In this document: positions 29,850 through 39,310 of the stretch, one piece after another
How the letters are laid out: each line of letters starts with the position of its first letter
Position numbering within the stretch: position 1 is the first letter of the stretch
Source of the DNA: Corynebacterium amycolatum SK46
Lineage (GTDB): Bacteria; Actinomycetota; Actinomycetes; Mycobacteriales; Mycobacteriaceae
NCBI RefSeq assembly: GCF_000173655.1
Contig: NZ_ABZU01000017.1
Span: 1 to 44,428 of the forward strand
Direction of reading: 5' to 3'
Length of the DNA: 44,428 nt
Notes under the pieces: model-generated
Databases searched by the model: none
What the model saw: only the letters and a program-made list of their open reading frames with translations
Told to the model about the DNA's origin: nothing
Position numbers and translations under genes: made by a program

Positions 29850-32387
29850 CTATTTCCGAAAGTACTGTGACCGTTTTGCGGCAAAAAACCCACCAACAGT
29901 GACGATGACGAGGGTCACGATAGCCAAAACCCCAACCGAAGCGCCCGATTGCACGGAAATACTCACTGATCGAGAAATAGGCGTGCCGCCAGGTGATTCG
30001 AGCCACAGCAACAGGTTGTGGGAGTTTTCTCCACTATCCCGTGGCCGGTCTCCCTCGGGAGCATTGGTTGCCGGAGTGGATTCTGCATCATCACCCGACT
30101 TCGGAGTGAACTGAACCGTCACCGACCCCTTGGCGGGGATGGCGGCCTCATACTTCTCCTCCATCACCGAATCTCCAGCGCCGACGCGCACGAACGCGGG
30201 AACCGGCAGCGGCAGGCCATTGCGAGCCAGCACCGCAATCGGCGACAGTTGCGTTGCGCGGGTGTAGACACCGCCGGGAGCTACCAACGTCACTGAATTG
30301 CGCAGGCGTCGAGTCATAATCAGTGCCTGGTCGCTGAGTTCTTCGCTCCGCCGCTGCACGTCAGTTGACTGCAGCTGATTTCGCCGGCCGAGAGTCGTAA
30401 ACGAGCGCAGCAAGTCGTGCCGCAGGGGGCGGGTGAATTCATACCGCGTCAGCGCGACGTTGGGATCGTTGGACATGATTGTGGTCAGGTCTGTGATCTC
30501 GCGGGAGGCCAGTTGAGCCTTCTCCACTAGCGTCTCACTCACTGGCGCGGGATCGGCAAGCTCGTCAATTGGAGTAACCGAGCCCGCATCCAGGTCGTGA
30601 GCTGAAGCGGTGATGGAGTCCATCAGCGGAGTCAGCTCAGCCAGGTTATCGTCCACGGCTTTCCGGACCGCGGCCATGAAATCTTCGGCGTCGCCAGCGA
30701 GTGGATCCCAACCGGACGGCGGTGCTGCCACCACAGCCGCGCGAGGGTCATCCGAATCAGTCAGTGATTGGAACAGAGTGCCAATCGCTGTCTGCATCCG
30801 TGCAGCCTCGGAGTCGATTCGGAAATCGTAGCGTCCGAGCAGATTCGAATACGCCACAGTCTGGGGAGACCGTCCTGTTGCAGCCAGAGAGGTTGTCAGT
30901 GCCCCAGGGAGGGCGAAGGCGCGGCTACCGTCGGCAAGCACGCCACTGTGGCCAGGGCGCAGTGTCTGACCATCGGCGGTGAGGGCGGTGTTGTCCGCGA
31001 CTAACACGGTGGTGTCGTGCGCGGCTTCGGGTGGAGTGGTCGACGGTGGCATCGCCTCGCCGGTATCTACGCGGTTTTCGAATGCGCGCTCCGGGGTGGT
31101 CCCGTTCAGAGCCGTCGCCGCCGAGTACAGCGGGGCGCTTTCCGACGTCACGTATCCCTCGGCCGGCAAATAGAGGCCCGGCAGTGCCTGAACGTTCAAA
31201 TGCTTGGCGATAGTCTGCCGACCAGCGGCGAGTGCCTCCATCGAAAGCTCGTGATCCCCCACGCGAGCCACGGCGCTGGCATCGGTGCCGCCCCACGGCA
31301 GTGACAGTGTGCAGGTGTCCTGTGTGAGATCGTGCAGCCGATTGAGCCAGGCGGCGGCATGGTCACTGGCGGGCATATGCGTGAGATTGGTGTCATCCGC
31401 GTTTCCCCAGGAATCCCGCAGTCGCGGAGAGGACTCCACAGGGCTTGGGCGGCTGGTGCCAATCCAGTAGTCGCGGGTCATCCGGGAGATTGCGTCAAGG
31501 GTCTCCGGGTCGATGGCGATGCAGGTCGATTCCCGCAACCTCTGCCCATCCGGGCCGGCAAAACCTTTTTCCAACGAGGTGAGCAAACCGTCGAGGCGGC
31601 CACCGCGTTCGAGAGATTCGGCCAGAGAATTGTCGGTGAGGATGAGATTTGGTGACGAGGGTGCGTCACCGGTCTCACCGCCGACCAGTGGCACTGGCTG
31701 GCTGATGGGCCAAATCAGCGAAAACGGCACTGGGTCGCGGCGGGTGGGCGCATCGGAATTGTCGGTCTCATCGTTGTCGGTCTCATCACCGGCAGGCGGT
31801 TCCGGCTCATCACCTTCCGCTTGCGGATCCGTCACCGGTAGCAGTGCGCGTGTTTCCGCCAGCAGGCGGTCGATGTCGTCTGCCGGTTGCCCGTTAGCAT
31901 TGATGAGCAGCGGAAACGTACCGGCCTCCGTGATGTCGAGTCCTTCTGGGGCCGGTGCGGAGATAGGAACACTTAGCGTAACCTCACGCTTCTCGCCCGC
32001 TTTCAGCTCGATGGGGGCACTGAAGGTCCCAGCCACATCAAACACCGATTCAGGCTCAGCGAGAATCGTCCGCGCATCTGCAGAGGAAGCCAGTGCGCCG
32101 GCCCGCTGTGGGCGCAGCGCAACATTGCTGATATCCGCGTTGGAGGTGTTGTGCACCTGCACCTTGATTGTCAGTGTCGAATGTAGAGCCGCGACATGCG
32201 GAGTGAAACTGGTTATCGAAAGCCGAAGGGGACCCTGTTCACCGACACGATTGGTGCCACTGCCCCACAACTGCTCATCTTGCGCAAAAGCTGGGGGCGT
32301 AACGGTCGTCGGCAAGCACAGTATGAGCGCTGCGGAGGCGGCCGTGACTATACGAACAACATTCCTTGGCAACTGCAACCTGAACAT
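29850..32387 (-). CDS. DUF6049 family secreted, membrane-anchored protein (Rv3909-like)
   Basis: 845 residues. A signal peptide (about 1-36, cleavage near AFA-QDE) precedes a large extracellular part with immunoglobulin-like stretches (LRLSITSFTPHVAALHSTLTIKVQV). It ends with a C-terminal membrane helix (VGVLAIVTLVIVTVGGFFAA) and a short basic tail. Position between murJ and the NUDIX gene matches Rv3909 of mycobacteria, whose function is not established. ATG at 32387 is chosen because GAGGTG lies 7 bases before it; a TTG two codons earlier directly abuts the NUDIX stop. A role in envelope assembly with MurJ is an inference from synteny. Confidence 0.88.
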   Translation of the reverse strand: MFRLQLPRNVVRIVTAASAALILCLPTTVTPPAFAQDEQLWGSGTNRVGEQGPLRLSITSFTPHVAALHSTLTIKVQVHNTSNADISNVALRPQRAGALASSADARTILAEPESVFDVAGTFSAPIELKAGEKREVTLSVPISAPAPEGLDITEAGTFPLLINANGQPADDIDRLLAETRALLPVTDPQAEGDEPEPPAGDETDNDETDNSDAPTRRDPVPFSLIWPISQPVPLVGGETGDAPSSPNLILTDNSLAESLERGGRLDGLLTSLEKGFAGPDGQRLRESTCIAIDPETLDAISRMTRDYWIGTSRPSPVESSPRLRDSWGNADDTNLTHMPASDHAAAWLNRLHDLTQDTCTLSLPWGGTDASAVARVGDHELSMEALAAGRQTIAKHLNVQALPGLYLPAEGYVTSESAPLYSAATALNGTTPERAFENRVDTGEAMPPSTTPPEAAHDTTVLVADNTALTADGQTLRPGHSGVLADGSRAFALPGALTTSLAATGRSPQTVAYSNLLGRYDFRIDSEAARMQTAIGTLFQSLTDSDDPRAAVVAAPPSGWDPLAGDAEDFMAAVRKAVDDNLAELTPLMDSITASAHDLDAGSVTPIDELADPAPVSETLVEKAQLASREITDLTTIMSNDPNVALTRYEFTRPLRHDLLRSFTTLGRRNQLQSTDVQRRSEELSDQALIMTRRLRNSVTLVAPGGVYTRATQLSPIAVLARNGLPLPVPAFVRVGAGDSVMEEKYEAAIPAKGSVTVQFTPKSGDDAESTPATNAPEGDRPRDSGENSHNLLLWLESPGGTPISRSVSISVQSGASVGVLAIVTLVIVTVGGFFAAKRSQYFRK

Positions 32388-32393
32388 GCGCAA

Positions 32394-33251
32394 TCACCTC
32401 GGCGTTTGCCGGCCTGCCCGCTTTTCCGCGCGGGCGAGATCGGGCAGCAGATTGTGCGCGCGCCGGGCCAGTTTGCGTTCGTCAGCGTAGGCCAACCGTT
32501 CCACCAGGGTGTCTACAGGGACCCACATGACCTGGGTGACCTCGGGGTCTTCGTCGTTCAGATCGCCATCGACGTAGCGCAGAAGGTGATGGTGCACGGT
32601 CTTGTGAATCCGCGTGCCATCGGAGACAAACCAGTAGTCAATCACACCAAGCTCTTCGATGACCTCGCCGCGAATGCCCGTTTCTTCCCACACCTCACGT
32701 TCGGCTGTGGAATCGAAGGCTTCGCCGGGCTCGACATGGCCCTTAGGCATCGACCACAGCAGGCGTCCGCGACGATCGTGCCGACCAATCAACGCGACAT
32801 AAATCCGTGACAGGTTGACCTTGCCGCCATCGCCGACCGCCTCAGCAAGCCCCGAGACGACCAGTCCGCCTGCCGAAGTCTCAATCGAGGTCTGCATCGG
32901 CGCTGCATTTTGCGCGCGCGACGAGTGCGCACGGCGATTGTTCGTGCGCTTCGTCTGTGCGTGACGACGGCGATTGTTCCTATCCTGACCGTTCTTACGG
33001 CCACCGCGGTTGTTCGACTGCTTCGAGGGTCGTGCCGACTTCGGTGATTTGGAAGATTTCTTGGCGCCACCGGAGTTTGGCTTGGCCTTTTGGGGGCCAT
33101 TAGCACCGGAGCCACTACGTTTTGCAGAATTTCCGCTGGTAGTAGCGTTGCTAGTGTTGGTGGACGAGGAAACGCCACCCCTTCTGCGCGGTCGCCGACG
33201 ACGTCGACGGCTCTTCGCCGCCGAGTTGTCATTGCGTACCACGTTGTTCAT
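32394..33251 (-). CDS. NUDIX hydrolase with long basic N-terminal tail (MutT4-like)
   Basis: 285 residues. The Nudix box fits Gx5Ex7REUxEExGU exactly, running from GHVEPGE to REVWEETGI, with the strand LLWSMPKGH before it. Such enzymes hydrolyse nucleoside diphosphates linked to another moiety; the substrate here is unknown. The synteny partner in mycobacteria is MutT4 (Rv3908). Residues 1-115 are an unusual Arg/Lys/Asn/Ser-rich, disordered tail that could bind nucleic acid. The stop abuts the DUF6049 gene, so they are co-transcribed. It is divergent from pcnA with only 40 bases between starts. Confidence 0.93.
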   Translation of the reverse strand: MNNVVRNDNSAAKSRRRRRRPRRRGGVSSSTNTSNATTSGNSAKRSGSGANGPQKAKPNSGGAKKSSKSPKSARPSKQSNNRGGRKNGQDRNNRRRHAQTKRTNNRRAHSSRAQNAAPMQTSIETSAGGLVVSGLAEAVGDGGKVNLSRIYVALIGRHDRRGRLLWSMPKGHVEPGEAFDSTAEREVWEETGIRGEVIEELGVIDYWFVSDGTRIHKTVHHHLLRYVDGDLNDEDPEVTQVMWVPVDTLVERLAYADERKLARRAHNLLPDLARAEKRAGRQTPR

Positions 33252-33291
33252 TCCACTTAGACTACCGGGTTTATAGGTATAAGCGGGTATT

Positions 33292-34854
33292 GTGTCGGTC
33301 GTGACACAATCGACTCCTTCAACGACAAATGGTGACCAGCCCGGGGGGACTACACCTCGTGGCGCTACTCCGGCGGCTGCTGACGCGGACCCACAGGTGC
33401 GCAGGACGGCAATGCTGGCAGTGGCGGATCAGGCGATCGCCAAGGAGTCGGAGATCCTCGATTCGCTGGCAGCTGCGTTTAGTGCAGCTGGCCATCGCCT
33501 GTACCTCGTGGGCGGTTCTGTGCGCGATGCTCTCTTAGGGCGACTGGGCGTGGATCTCGATTTCACCACCGACGCGCGCCCGGAGGTGACGCGCGCGATC
33601 CTCGATGACTGGGCGGACATTGTCTGGGATACCGGCATTGAATTCGGCACACTCTCCGCGGAACGGCATGGCCGTCAGATGGAGATCACCACCTTCCGTG
33701 CGGATACGTATGACCAGGTCAGCCGCAATCCGGAGGTCACGTTCGGTGACACGCTGGAGGGCGATCTAATTCGCCGTGACTTCCGCTGTAACTCCATCGC
33801 CGTGGAGCTCCACGGCGACGGCACCCGCACCTTCCTCGACCCGCTCGGAGGCTTCGAGGATCTTGTCGCGGGTGTGTTGGACACCCCGGGGGCGCCGGAG
33901 ATCAGCTTTGGCGACGACCCTCTGCGGATGCTGCGTGCCTGCCGCTTCGCATCCCAGCTGGGGTTCGACGTGGCACCGCGTGTGCTCAAGGCGTTGAAGG
34001 AGATGTCCAGCGAAATTGACCGCATCACGGTGGAGCGCATCTCCACCGAGCTGAACAAGCTCATCCTGGGTGCTGACCCAAGCCGAGGTATCGACCTGAT
34101 GGTGGAATCGGGGTTGGCCGACCGCGTGCTGCCGGAGATCTCCGACATGCGCATGACGCAGGACGAACACCGCCAGCACAAGGATGTCTACCAACACTCT
34201 CTGCAGGTCATGCGGCAAGCTATTGACCAGGAAGAACCCGGTGAACCGGACCTCGTGCTGCGCTGGGCGGCACTGCTGCACGACTGTGGCAAACCCGCTA
34301 CTCGCGCCTACAACGAGCAGGGAAACGTCACCTTTTACCAGCACGAGGTGGTCGGTGCGAAGCTGGTGCGCCGCCGCCTTCGGAAGCTGAAGTTCCCGAA
34401 GAAGACCAACCACGAAATCTCGCAGTTGGTCTACCTGCACATGCGCTTCCACGGCTATGGCGAAGGCAAGTGGACGGACTCGGCGGTGCGACGTTATGTC
34501 AACGACGCCGGAGATTTGTTGGAACGACTCAACAAAATCGTGCGGGCCGACTGTACGACGAGAAACCGTCGTAAAGCAGCACGCCTCGCACGAGCCTGTG
34601 ACAGCCTGGAAGCGCGAATCAAGGAGCTCGCCGAGCAGGAGGACCTCGCACGCGTCCGCCCCGACCTGGATGGCAACGAAATCATGGAAATTCTGGACCT
34701 GAAGCCCGGCAAGGAAGTCGGACAGGCCTGGAATTACCTGAAAGAGCTGCGATTGGAGTCCGGTCCGCTGGAGCGTGAGGATGCAATCTTGGCGCTGAAG
34801 AAATGGTGGTACGAGCAGTCCGGTGAGCAGGCTGAAAGCGAAAGTGAGAGCTAA
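33292..34854 (+). CDS. pcnA: CCA tRNA nucleotidyltransferase
   Basis: 520 residues. It adds or repairs the CCA end of tRNAs, needed here because the window's tRNA genes do not encode CCA. The class II nucleotidyltransferase site is GGSVRD (residues 74-79) with D88 and D90 in VDLDFT. The body domain has [10 protein letters not shown] and [18 protein letters not shown]. An HD phosphohydrolase domain has [11 protein letters not shown] near residue 328. The start is GTG at 33292, close to the divergent NUDIX gene, possibly leaderless with TATAAG upstream. The first ~35 residues are variable. Confidence 0.95.
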   Translation: MSVVTQSTPSTTNGDQPGGTTPRGATPAAADADPQVRRTAMLAVADQAIAKESEILDSLAAAFSAAGHRLYLVGGSVRDALLGRLGVDLDFTTDARPEVTRAILDDWADIVWDTGIEFGTLSAERHGRQMEITTFRADTYDQVSRNPEVTFGDTLEGDLIRRDFRCNSIAVELHGDGTRTFLDPLGGFEDLVAGVLDTPGAPEISFGDDPLRMLRACRFASQLGFDVAPRVLKALKEMSSEIDRITVERISTELNKLILGADPSRGIDLMVESGLADRVLPEISDMRMTQDEHRQHKDVYQHSLQVMRQAIDQEEPGEPDLVLRWAALLHDCGKPATRAYNEQGNVTFYQHEVVGAKLVRRRLRKLKFPKKTNHEISQLVYLHMRFHGYGEGKWTDSAVRRYVNDAGDLLERLNKIVRADCTTRNRRKAARLARACDSLEARIKELAEQEDLARVRPDLDGNEIMEILDLKPGKEVGQAWNYLKELRLESGPLEREDAILALKKWWYEQSGEQAESESES

Positions 34855-35495
34855 TGGCATCGATTAATCCGGAAAATCTCTACGGCGACCGGCTTTTTAC
34901 CAGCCTCGAGCGCAACGACCCGGCCGCCGGTATGCTGCTGCTCGCAGCACCCGGCATTCTCTCGCCGGAGTTTGCCCGCTCGGTGATTTTCCTCATTGAG
35001 CACGATGAACACGGCACCCTTGGTGTCGATCTCACGCAGCGTTCGCAGACGCCGGTGCACAATGTGCTCGAGCCCTGGGCGCCGCTGATGGCTAAGCCGC
35101 CGGTGCTTTACGTCGGGGGTCCGGTCAACCAGACACAGCCAATCTGCATTGGTGTAGTGCGAAATGGCGCCACCCTCCCAGAGGAGACTGACAGTATTAC
35201 CGGTGCCCCGCTGATGGAACGCATCGCCCACAGGTTTGCGCTGGTCAACCTCGGTGCGGAGCCGGAGGATGTACGCGACCGCATAGATGGCGCGCGCATC
35301 TTCGCCGGTTACGCAGGCTGGGATCCGGGGCAGCTGGAAGACGAGCTCGAGCGCGGCGATTGGTACGTCGCCCCTGCCCTGCCCTCTGATGTACTCGCGC
35401 CTGCTGCCGCGGACATCTGGGGTGATTGCATGCGCCGTCAGCCCTGGCCGCTGCCACTGTACGGCACCTACCCCGTAGATGTACGTGACAACTAG
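34854..35495 (+). CDS. YqgE/AlgH family protein
   Basis: 213 residues of the YqgE/AlgH (DUF179) family, function unproven. The conserved blocks are GMLLLAAPGILSPEFARSVIFLIEHDEHGTLGVDL, LYVGGPVNQ and ARIFAGYAGWDPGQLEDELERGDWYV. The ATG overlaps the last base of the pcnA stop (TAATG), so translation is coupled. The stop is immediately followed by the AzlC gene, so pcnA, yqgE and the exporter genes probably form one operon. Confidence 0.93.
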   Translation: MASINPENLYGDRLFTSLERNDPAAGMLLLAAPGILSPEFARSVIFLIEHDEHGTLGVDLTQRSQTPVHNVLEPWAPLMAKPPVLYVGGPVNQTQPICIGVVRNGATLPEETDSITGAPLMERIAHRFALVNLGAEPEDVRDRIDGARIFAGYAGWDPGQLEDELERGDWYVAPALPSDVLAPAAADIWGDCMRRQPWPLPLYGTYPVDVRDN

Positions 35496-36287
35496 ATGAG
35501 TGAGCACATCAGTACCGAAGGAATCAGCCCCGCAGGAAACCGCGTCGCAACTAGCGACCGCAGCGACATAGCTGCCGGCATTCGGCAGACACTGCCCGTG
35601 GGCATGGGGCTCATTCCGCTGGGGCTCGCATTCGGCCTGCTCATCGCACAAACTGGCTTTAGCTGGTGGTGGGCACCAATTTTCTCCATCGTGGTCTACG
35701 CCGGGTCGATGGAGTTCCTCGCTGTTGGCCTGGTTATGGCCCATACGGGTCTGCTTGGCTGTGCCGTGACCTCGTTTATGGTCAACTTCCGCCACGTCTT
35801 CTATGGGCTGACGTTCCCCCGCGACAGGATTCGGTCCCGTCTCGGTCGCGCATATTCCACATACGCGCTTACCGACGAGTCGTATTCCATCGTCTCTGCG
35901 GCAAATCCCGACGAAAAGATGTCGGGCCGCCGACTGCTGACGATTCAGATTCTCTGCCAGTTACTGTGGGTGGGCTCCGGTATTGTCGGGTCGCTAACCG
36001 GCGCAGCACTGCCCGAGGGTATCCGTGGCGCCGAATTCGCACTGGTGGCGCTCTTTACGGTGCTGGCCATGGACGCTTTTGAGACCTCCAAGGATTGGTC
36101 ACTTCCCCTGTCCGCTATCGTCTGCACGCTGGTGGGTTGGTTAATTAACCCGAACCAGATGCTGGTTATCGGGCTGCTGATGTACTTCGGCATGCTGCTA
36201 TTGCGGGTGTGGTCACCGCGGGTGGACCGGGTGATGCGCATGACGTCGCTAAGCAAGGGGCGTGCAACGAAGGGAGAGCGAGCATGA
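35496..36287 (+). CDS. brnF: AzlC/BrnF-type branched-chain amino acid exporter, large subunit
   Basis: 263 residues, AzlC family, with about seven or eight hydrophobic segments. It carries the family block LPVGMGLIPLGLAFGLL and VVYAGSMEFLAVGLV, then FMVNFRHVFYGLTFP and YALTDESYSI. With its small partner (AzlD/BrnE) it exports branched-chain amino acids and methionine in C. glutamicum. It starts directly after the yqgE stop with no gap and overlaps the next gene by 4 bases. No lrp regulator is adjacent, unlike C. glutamicum brnFE. The substrate is inferred from the family. Confidence 0.9.
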   Translation: MSEHISTEGISPAGNRVATSDRSDIAAGIRQTLPVGMGLIPLGLAFGLLIAQTGFSWWWAPIFSIVVYAGSMEFLAVGLVMAHTGLLGCAVTSFMVNFRHVFYGLTFPRDRIRSRLGRAYSTYALTDESYSIVSAANPDEKMSGRRLLTIQILCQLLWVGSGIVGSLTGAALPEGIRGAEFALVALFTVLAMDAFETSKDWSLPLSAIVCTLVGWLINPNQMLVIGLLMYFGMLLLRVWSPRVDRVMRMTSLSKGRATKGERA

Positions 36288-36634
36288 CCGCGTTGCCCGA
36301 TTCCGGTTATGTAATTGCCGCGCTCTTTGCGATGGGTACGGTGACTCTTGCGCTGCGTGCGCTGCCGTTTGCGTTCGTGCGCACCCTTAAGGGGTCTCCC
36401 CTGTTTGAGTTCCTCGGCACGACCATGCCGGTTGGAGTCATGGTGGCGTTGGTTGCCTACACCGTCTTCGGGCGGCTAGGACTCAGTGGTGAGGGCGGCG
36501 ACCCCGGCGCTGCCTGGGCCGTGCCCGTAGCGCTGGCGGTCACCATTGGCCTGCACTGGTGGTGGCGCAACACCGTGATTTCGATTTTTGTAGGCACGGC
36601 GCTGTATATGGTCCTCGTGAACCTTGTCGCGTGA
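36284..36634 (+). CDS. brnE: AzlD/BrnE-type exporter, small subunit
   Basis: 116 residues with four hydrophobic segments (VIAALFAMGTVTLALRALPF, TTMPVGVMVALVAYTVF and others), typical of AzlD. The ATG at 36284 overlaps the AzlC stop (ATGA), which decides the start over a longer frame from 36209. It works as a heteromer with the upstream product in the membrane. No terminator was identified in the short gap before the convergent serine hydrolase gene. Confidence 0.9.
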   Translation: MTALPDSGYVIAALFAMGTVTLALRALPFAFVRTLKGSPLFEFLGTTMPVGVMVALVAYTVFGRLGLSGEGGDPGAAWAVPVALAVTIGLHWWWRNTVISIFVGTALYMVLVNLVA

Positions 36635-36688
36635 GGTGCGCGGTGTGGGCGCTGGGTGGGACGGTGCCAGCAGACCAGCGACTAGCGC

Positions 36689-37627
36689 TTAGAACTGCGA
36701 CGGTACGTGGCCTGTGAAGTTCGGCAGTCCCGGAATCTGGGGCAGCTGCGGGGTTTCCGGCAGGTTCAGTAGTTCGCCAAGATTTGGGCTCTCGGGCAGA
36801 TTCGGGATATTCGGCAGGCTCGGGCTGTCGGGCAGACCAGGCAGCGATGGAGTGCCCAGCGTGCCGTCGAAGGCATTCTGAACATCGCTGGTGTGAGTTT
36901 CCTTGGTGCCGTAGGTGTTAGCAGCGACGCTGAAGTCAGGCCCAATGGATGCCGAGGCGTGAATGCTCTGGCGGTCATCGGACCAACCCCACTTTGTGCC
37001 AATGACACCTGGCAGCGTGGCCGTACCGTAGTCCTGGCGGTAACCATCTGCGGCCACTGGGGATGCGGTGTTCATGGCAACCAGCACCGGGTCAGAGGGA
37101 TTCTCGCGTTTCTTGGCCTCCAGGAACCTCACGGTGTCAGCACTGGAAGTCGTGGAATTGCCCCAATGGCTTGCACCGTGAGTATTGCTGAGACCGTACT
37201 CACGTGCGGTGGCGTTAATGGAGTCCGGGTAACGGCCATAGAGCTCACTGGCAATATTGTCATCGGAGTAGCGAATCATCTGTGTGGCCTTCGCCTTGTC
37301 CGCTTCGGTGCCATGTTTGAAGACGTAGTCCGCAATGTAGAGCTTGACAATCGAAAGCCCCGGACGAGCCTCATTTTCATTAGCCGTACCGTAGTGTGTG
37401 CCGGTCGGAGTATGAGCGAAGCTGATTTGGGTGCGGCCTGGGGCATCAATAGTGCCCTGCGGAGTTAGCTTCGGTTGCGGAGCCGCAGCGGCGTTACCAG
37501 CCGCCAGCGGAAGACTCGTGACAGCGATGACACCAGTAAGACCAAGGCGGATTGCGCGGGACGGGCGTGTAGAAAGACGATGAGTCTTTTGCGAAACTAC
37601 CCACCCACCTGCAACGACCCGAACCAC
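36689..37627 (-). CDS. Secreted serine hydrolase, beta-lactamase/PBP-like
   Basis: About 312 residues from GTG 37627. A long basic N-terminus leads into a signal segment (GLTGVIAVTSLPLAAGNAAAA). Motifs of the penicillin-binding/class A beta-lactamase superfamily are visible in order: S-x-x-K as SIVK (S92, K95), S-D-x as SDD (near 121), and K-T-G-like KWG (near 212). The C-terminal ~55 residues are a Pro/Leu repeat (SPSLPNIPNLPESPNLGEL). It probably acts outside the cell on peptidoglycan or a beta-lactam; the precise activity is unknown. The frame is open to 37798, but the part upstream of 37627 is low-complexity and lacks a ribosome site, so the start is uncertain. Confidence 0.75.
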   Translation of the reverse strand: MVRVVAGGWVVSQKTHRLSTRPSRAIRLGLTGVIAVTSLPLAAGNAAAAPQPKLTPQGTIDAPGRTQISFAHTPTGTHYGTANENEARPGLSIVKLYIADYVFKHGTEADKAKATQMIRYSDDNIASELYGRYPDSINATAREYGLSNTHGASHWGNSTTSSADTVRFLEAKKRENPSDPVLVAMNTASPVAADGYRQDYGTATLPGVIGTKWGWSDDRQSIHASASIGPDFSVAANTYGTKETHTSDVQNAFDGTLGTPSLPGLPDSPSLPNIPNLPESPNLGELLNLPETPQLPQIPGLPNFTGHVPSQF

Positions 37628-37902
37628 AGCTATGGTTTCCGTCGGTTTCCGTTCCCGGTTCCGTCGGCAGGTGGGCCGGGGCGGTGTCGGAGGTGGGGGC
37701 ACACCACGTGGTTCGTCCCCAGTCCTAGCCCCTATCCGCGAGAGGGACAGGATAACGCCACGACCGGAGACACACCCCGCCGCCAAAGTCACAAGCAAGT
37801 TTATGTTGCTGGAGGTCTACGCGACGTGCTTAGCGCATACGCTGTGACAGCCCATAGCGCGGAGCCAAAACCACCGCGCCCCTTGTTTAAGGAAGAGCCT
37901 GA

Positions 37903-38124
37903 TTACTCGGGGATCTCGCTGAGTTGGGCCTCAATCCGATCCAACCGCTCGGTGATGTTGCGTAGATGCTCCACGATGAGTTGGTTGGAACCATCGATCG
38001 CCGTCGCCGTTTCGCGTCGTGCGCTGGTGACGGTGCGTACCACCCAGACGGTAAGAGCAACGAAGATCGCGAGTGGTAATGCGGCGGCGAGGATGACAAG
38101 AAATACGGTAGCGGTAAGTGTCAC
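37903..38124 (-). CDS. Small membrane protein with coiled-coil tail
   Basis: 73 residues. One membrane helix (about residues 4-30) is followed by a charged helical tail with heptad pattern (EHLRNITERLDRIEAQLSEI). The start is a GTG that overlaps the stop of the upstream regulator (GTGA), so the pair is translationally coupled. I do not recognise a family. It may sense an envelope signal or be the regulated output of the ArsR-type protein. The 104 bases between it and the serine hydrolase frame contain a GCGCGG/CCGCGC hairpin (37857-37879) without a T-run. Confidence 0.7.
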   Translation of the reverse strand: MTLTATVFLVILAAALPLAIFVALTVWVVRTVTSARRETATAIDGSNQLIVEHLRNITERLDRIEAQLSEIPE

Positions 38125-38432
38125 GAAGATTCCCTTTTCTGTTCTTGATTAATCAGGTGCCTAATGTGGTCTGGAGTTACTTCAAGCTGAAACGGAGCGA
38201 CCCAGTAGTGCTTCCTCACTCGGCTCTCTCCGAGCTGTTCCAGGCCACTCTCGATGAGTCCAGCAGCTTCCAAGCGGTTGAGGTGCTGGTAGAGCAGTGG
38301 CCGAGACATCCCAAGTCGGCGGGCCAGCTCACTGACATGGGTCGAATCCGTCTCTAGGGAGGCGATAATTCGCAACCGAGGCTCACTTCCAAGAGCACTG
38401 AGCATCTGAGCGAGCCGTGCTGCGTCCATCAT
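38121..38432 (-). CDS. ArsR-type winged-helix transcriptional regulator
   Basis: 103 residues with a winged-helix fold: LAQMLSALGSEPRLRIIASLE, recognition region THVSELARRLGMSRPLLYQHLNRLEAAGLIES, and a wing ending RVRKHYWVAPFQ. The ATG at 38432 is chosen because GGAGG is four bases upstream; the adjacent ATG at 38435 is too close. There are no metal-binding cysteines, so it probably senses something other than metal. It is coupled to the small membrane protein. An 18-base near-palindrome overlapping a TATACT sequence upstream suggests autorepression. Confidence 0.85.
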   Translation of the reverse strand: MMDAARLAQMLSALGSEPRLRIIASLETDSTHVSELARRLGMSRPLLYQHLNRLEAAGLIESGLEQLGESRVRKHYWVAPFQLEVTPDHIRHLINQEQKRESS

Positions 38433-38462
38433 CCCTCCGTATCGTAATCGAACGATGTCAGG

Positions 38463-38480
38463 TGTAAGTATATGCTTACA
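38463..38480 (-). promoter_or_regulatory. Probable operator and -10 region of the ArsR-type gene
   Basis: TGTAAG (38463-38468) and CTTACA (38475-38480) form an 18-base palindrome with one mismatched pair. On the minus strand it contains TATACT, a good -10 box, about 31 bases before the chosen start. A second repeat, ATCGT/ACGAT, lies at 38441-38456. Confidence 0.6.
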
Positions 38481-38581
38481 GTCAGCGGTGCGCAAGTTCT
38501 GCCGGGTCTGGCGGAGACGCTGCCCGACTTAAGACGTGGCCGGTGTCCCATCACGTCCCCTCTTCACCCTCCCCAAGAAGA

Positions 38582-38613
38582 AACCCAGCCGCAGCACACA
38601 CCACAGCTGGGTT
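38582..38613 (-). terminator. Rho-independent terminator after the 38.6-39.3 kb gene
   Basis: AACCCAGC (38582-38589) and GCTGGGTT (38606-38613) form an 8-bp stem with a 16-base loop. On the minus strand it is followed by TCTTCTT. It lies 29 bases past the stop of the unrecognised minus-strand gene. Confidence 0.7.
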
Positions 38614-38641
38614 CCTTCATGGCTTACAGCGTAGCCAGCAG

Positions 38642-39310
38642 CTACAGCCGCTCGATGTCTACATCGCCATCGAGAATCCTCGGCTCTACCTCCATGTGGA
38701 TCCCGCGGTAGGGAAGTAGTGCGCGGATAATGTCGTGGGTGATGTCGATGCCTGGAGATGGTTCGTCCCGCAAAAGGTGGTATAGGCTAGGGCAGTAGTC
38801 CACGCCGGGAAACTCGTCCTTTGCTTCGGGAACGCACCCGTCCGGGTCAAAAGTCGTGCAGCGAATGATCAGGTCGTCGTGGACACTATTGGGCAGATTG
38901 ATGGTGAGTCCTGGTGTGGTGGCAGACATGTCTGCAACCGTGGCCTCGTTTACAGACCGGGTAAGCGGGATTAGGCCGCGGGCGGACTCACCGCCTTGGA
39001 TGCGGGTGAGTCCCGCACGGTTTCCGTAAGTGTCGGCCAGGGTGACAAACGTGACGCGCACCGGGGCAGTGGCCACCGACATGGAGTTAAACGCGGTGAG
39101 GACGTTGATTTCGCGCTCGGTGATAAGCCCCTGCGGGCCTGTGAAGCTAATGACGTGGTTGTAGAGCGCGGCGGTGGACATGGACAAGATGGTGTCGGCC
39201 ACCTGTTTTCCCTGTTTCAGGGTTTCGGTGACTTGGGCGAGGTCGTCTACCTCAAGCTCGGCGGTGAAGTACTGGCAGTACAGTGGTGTGCTCATGTCGA
39301 GTGTGGACAT
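38642..39310 (-). CDS. Unrecognised 222-residue protein in the accessory region
   Basis: I do not recognise this protein. It has no signal peptide or membrane segment and a mixed alpha/beta composition. Segments include YCQYFTAELEVDDLAQVTETL, an Ala/Met-rich helix around QVADTILSMSTAALYNHV, and FPGVDYCPSLYHLLRDEP near the C-terminus. The ATG at 39310 is chosen because AAAGGAAAGG lies just upstream. The bases joining the two are GGGACGAACC, one of the repeated GGACGAACCA motifs, which also occurs inside the gene (38759-38768, encoding RDEP). Upstream are two copies of the TTGCGGATACGCAA repeat that may regulate it. It ends at a terminator. Frames upstream of 39310 are unlikely. Confidence 0.75.
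   Translation of the reverse strand: MSTLDMSTPLYCQYFTAELEVDDLAQVTETLKQGKQVADTILSMSTAALYNHVISFTGPQGLITEREINVLTAFNSMSVATAPVRVTFVTLADTYGNRAGLTRIQGGESARGLIPLTRSVNEATVADMSATTPGLTINLPNSVHDDLIIRCTTFDPDGCVPEAKDEFPGVDYCPSLYHLLRDEPSPGIDITHDIIRALLPYRGIHMEVEPRILDGDVDIERL

Noticed and set aside
33766..34860. 364-codon minus-strand frame opposite pcnA
   Set aside because: Antisense to a complete CCA nucleotidyltransferase gene; no domain pattern.
34851..35795. 314-codon minus-strand frame opposite yqgE and azlC
   Set aside because: It spans two well-supported, coupled plus-strand genes and has no recognisable protein features.
37475..38152. 225-codon plus-strand frame opposite the serine hydrolase N-terminus and the small membrane gene
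   Set aside because: Composition is Arg/Ser/Pro shadow-like and it runs against two better minus-strand candidates.
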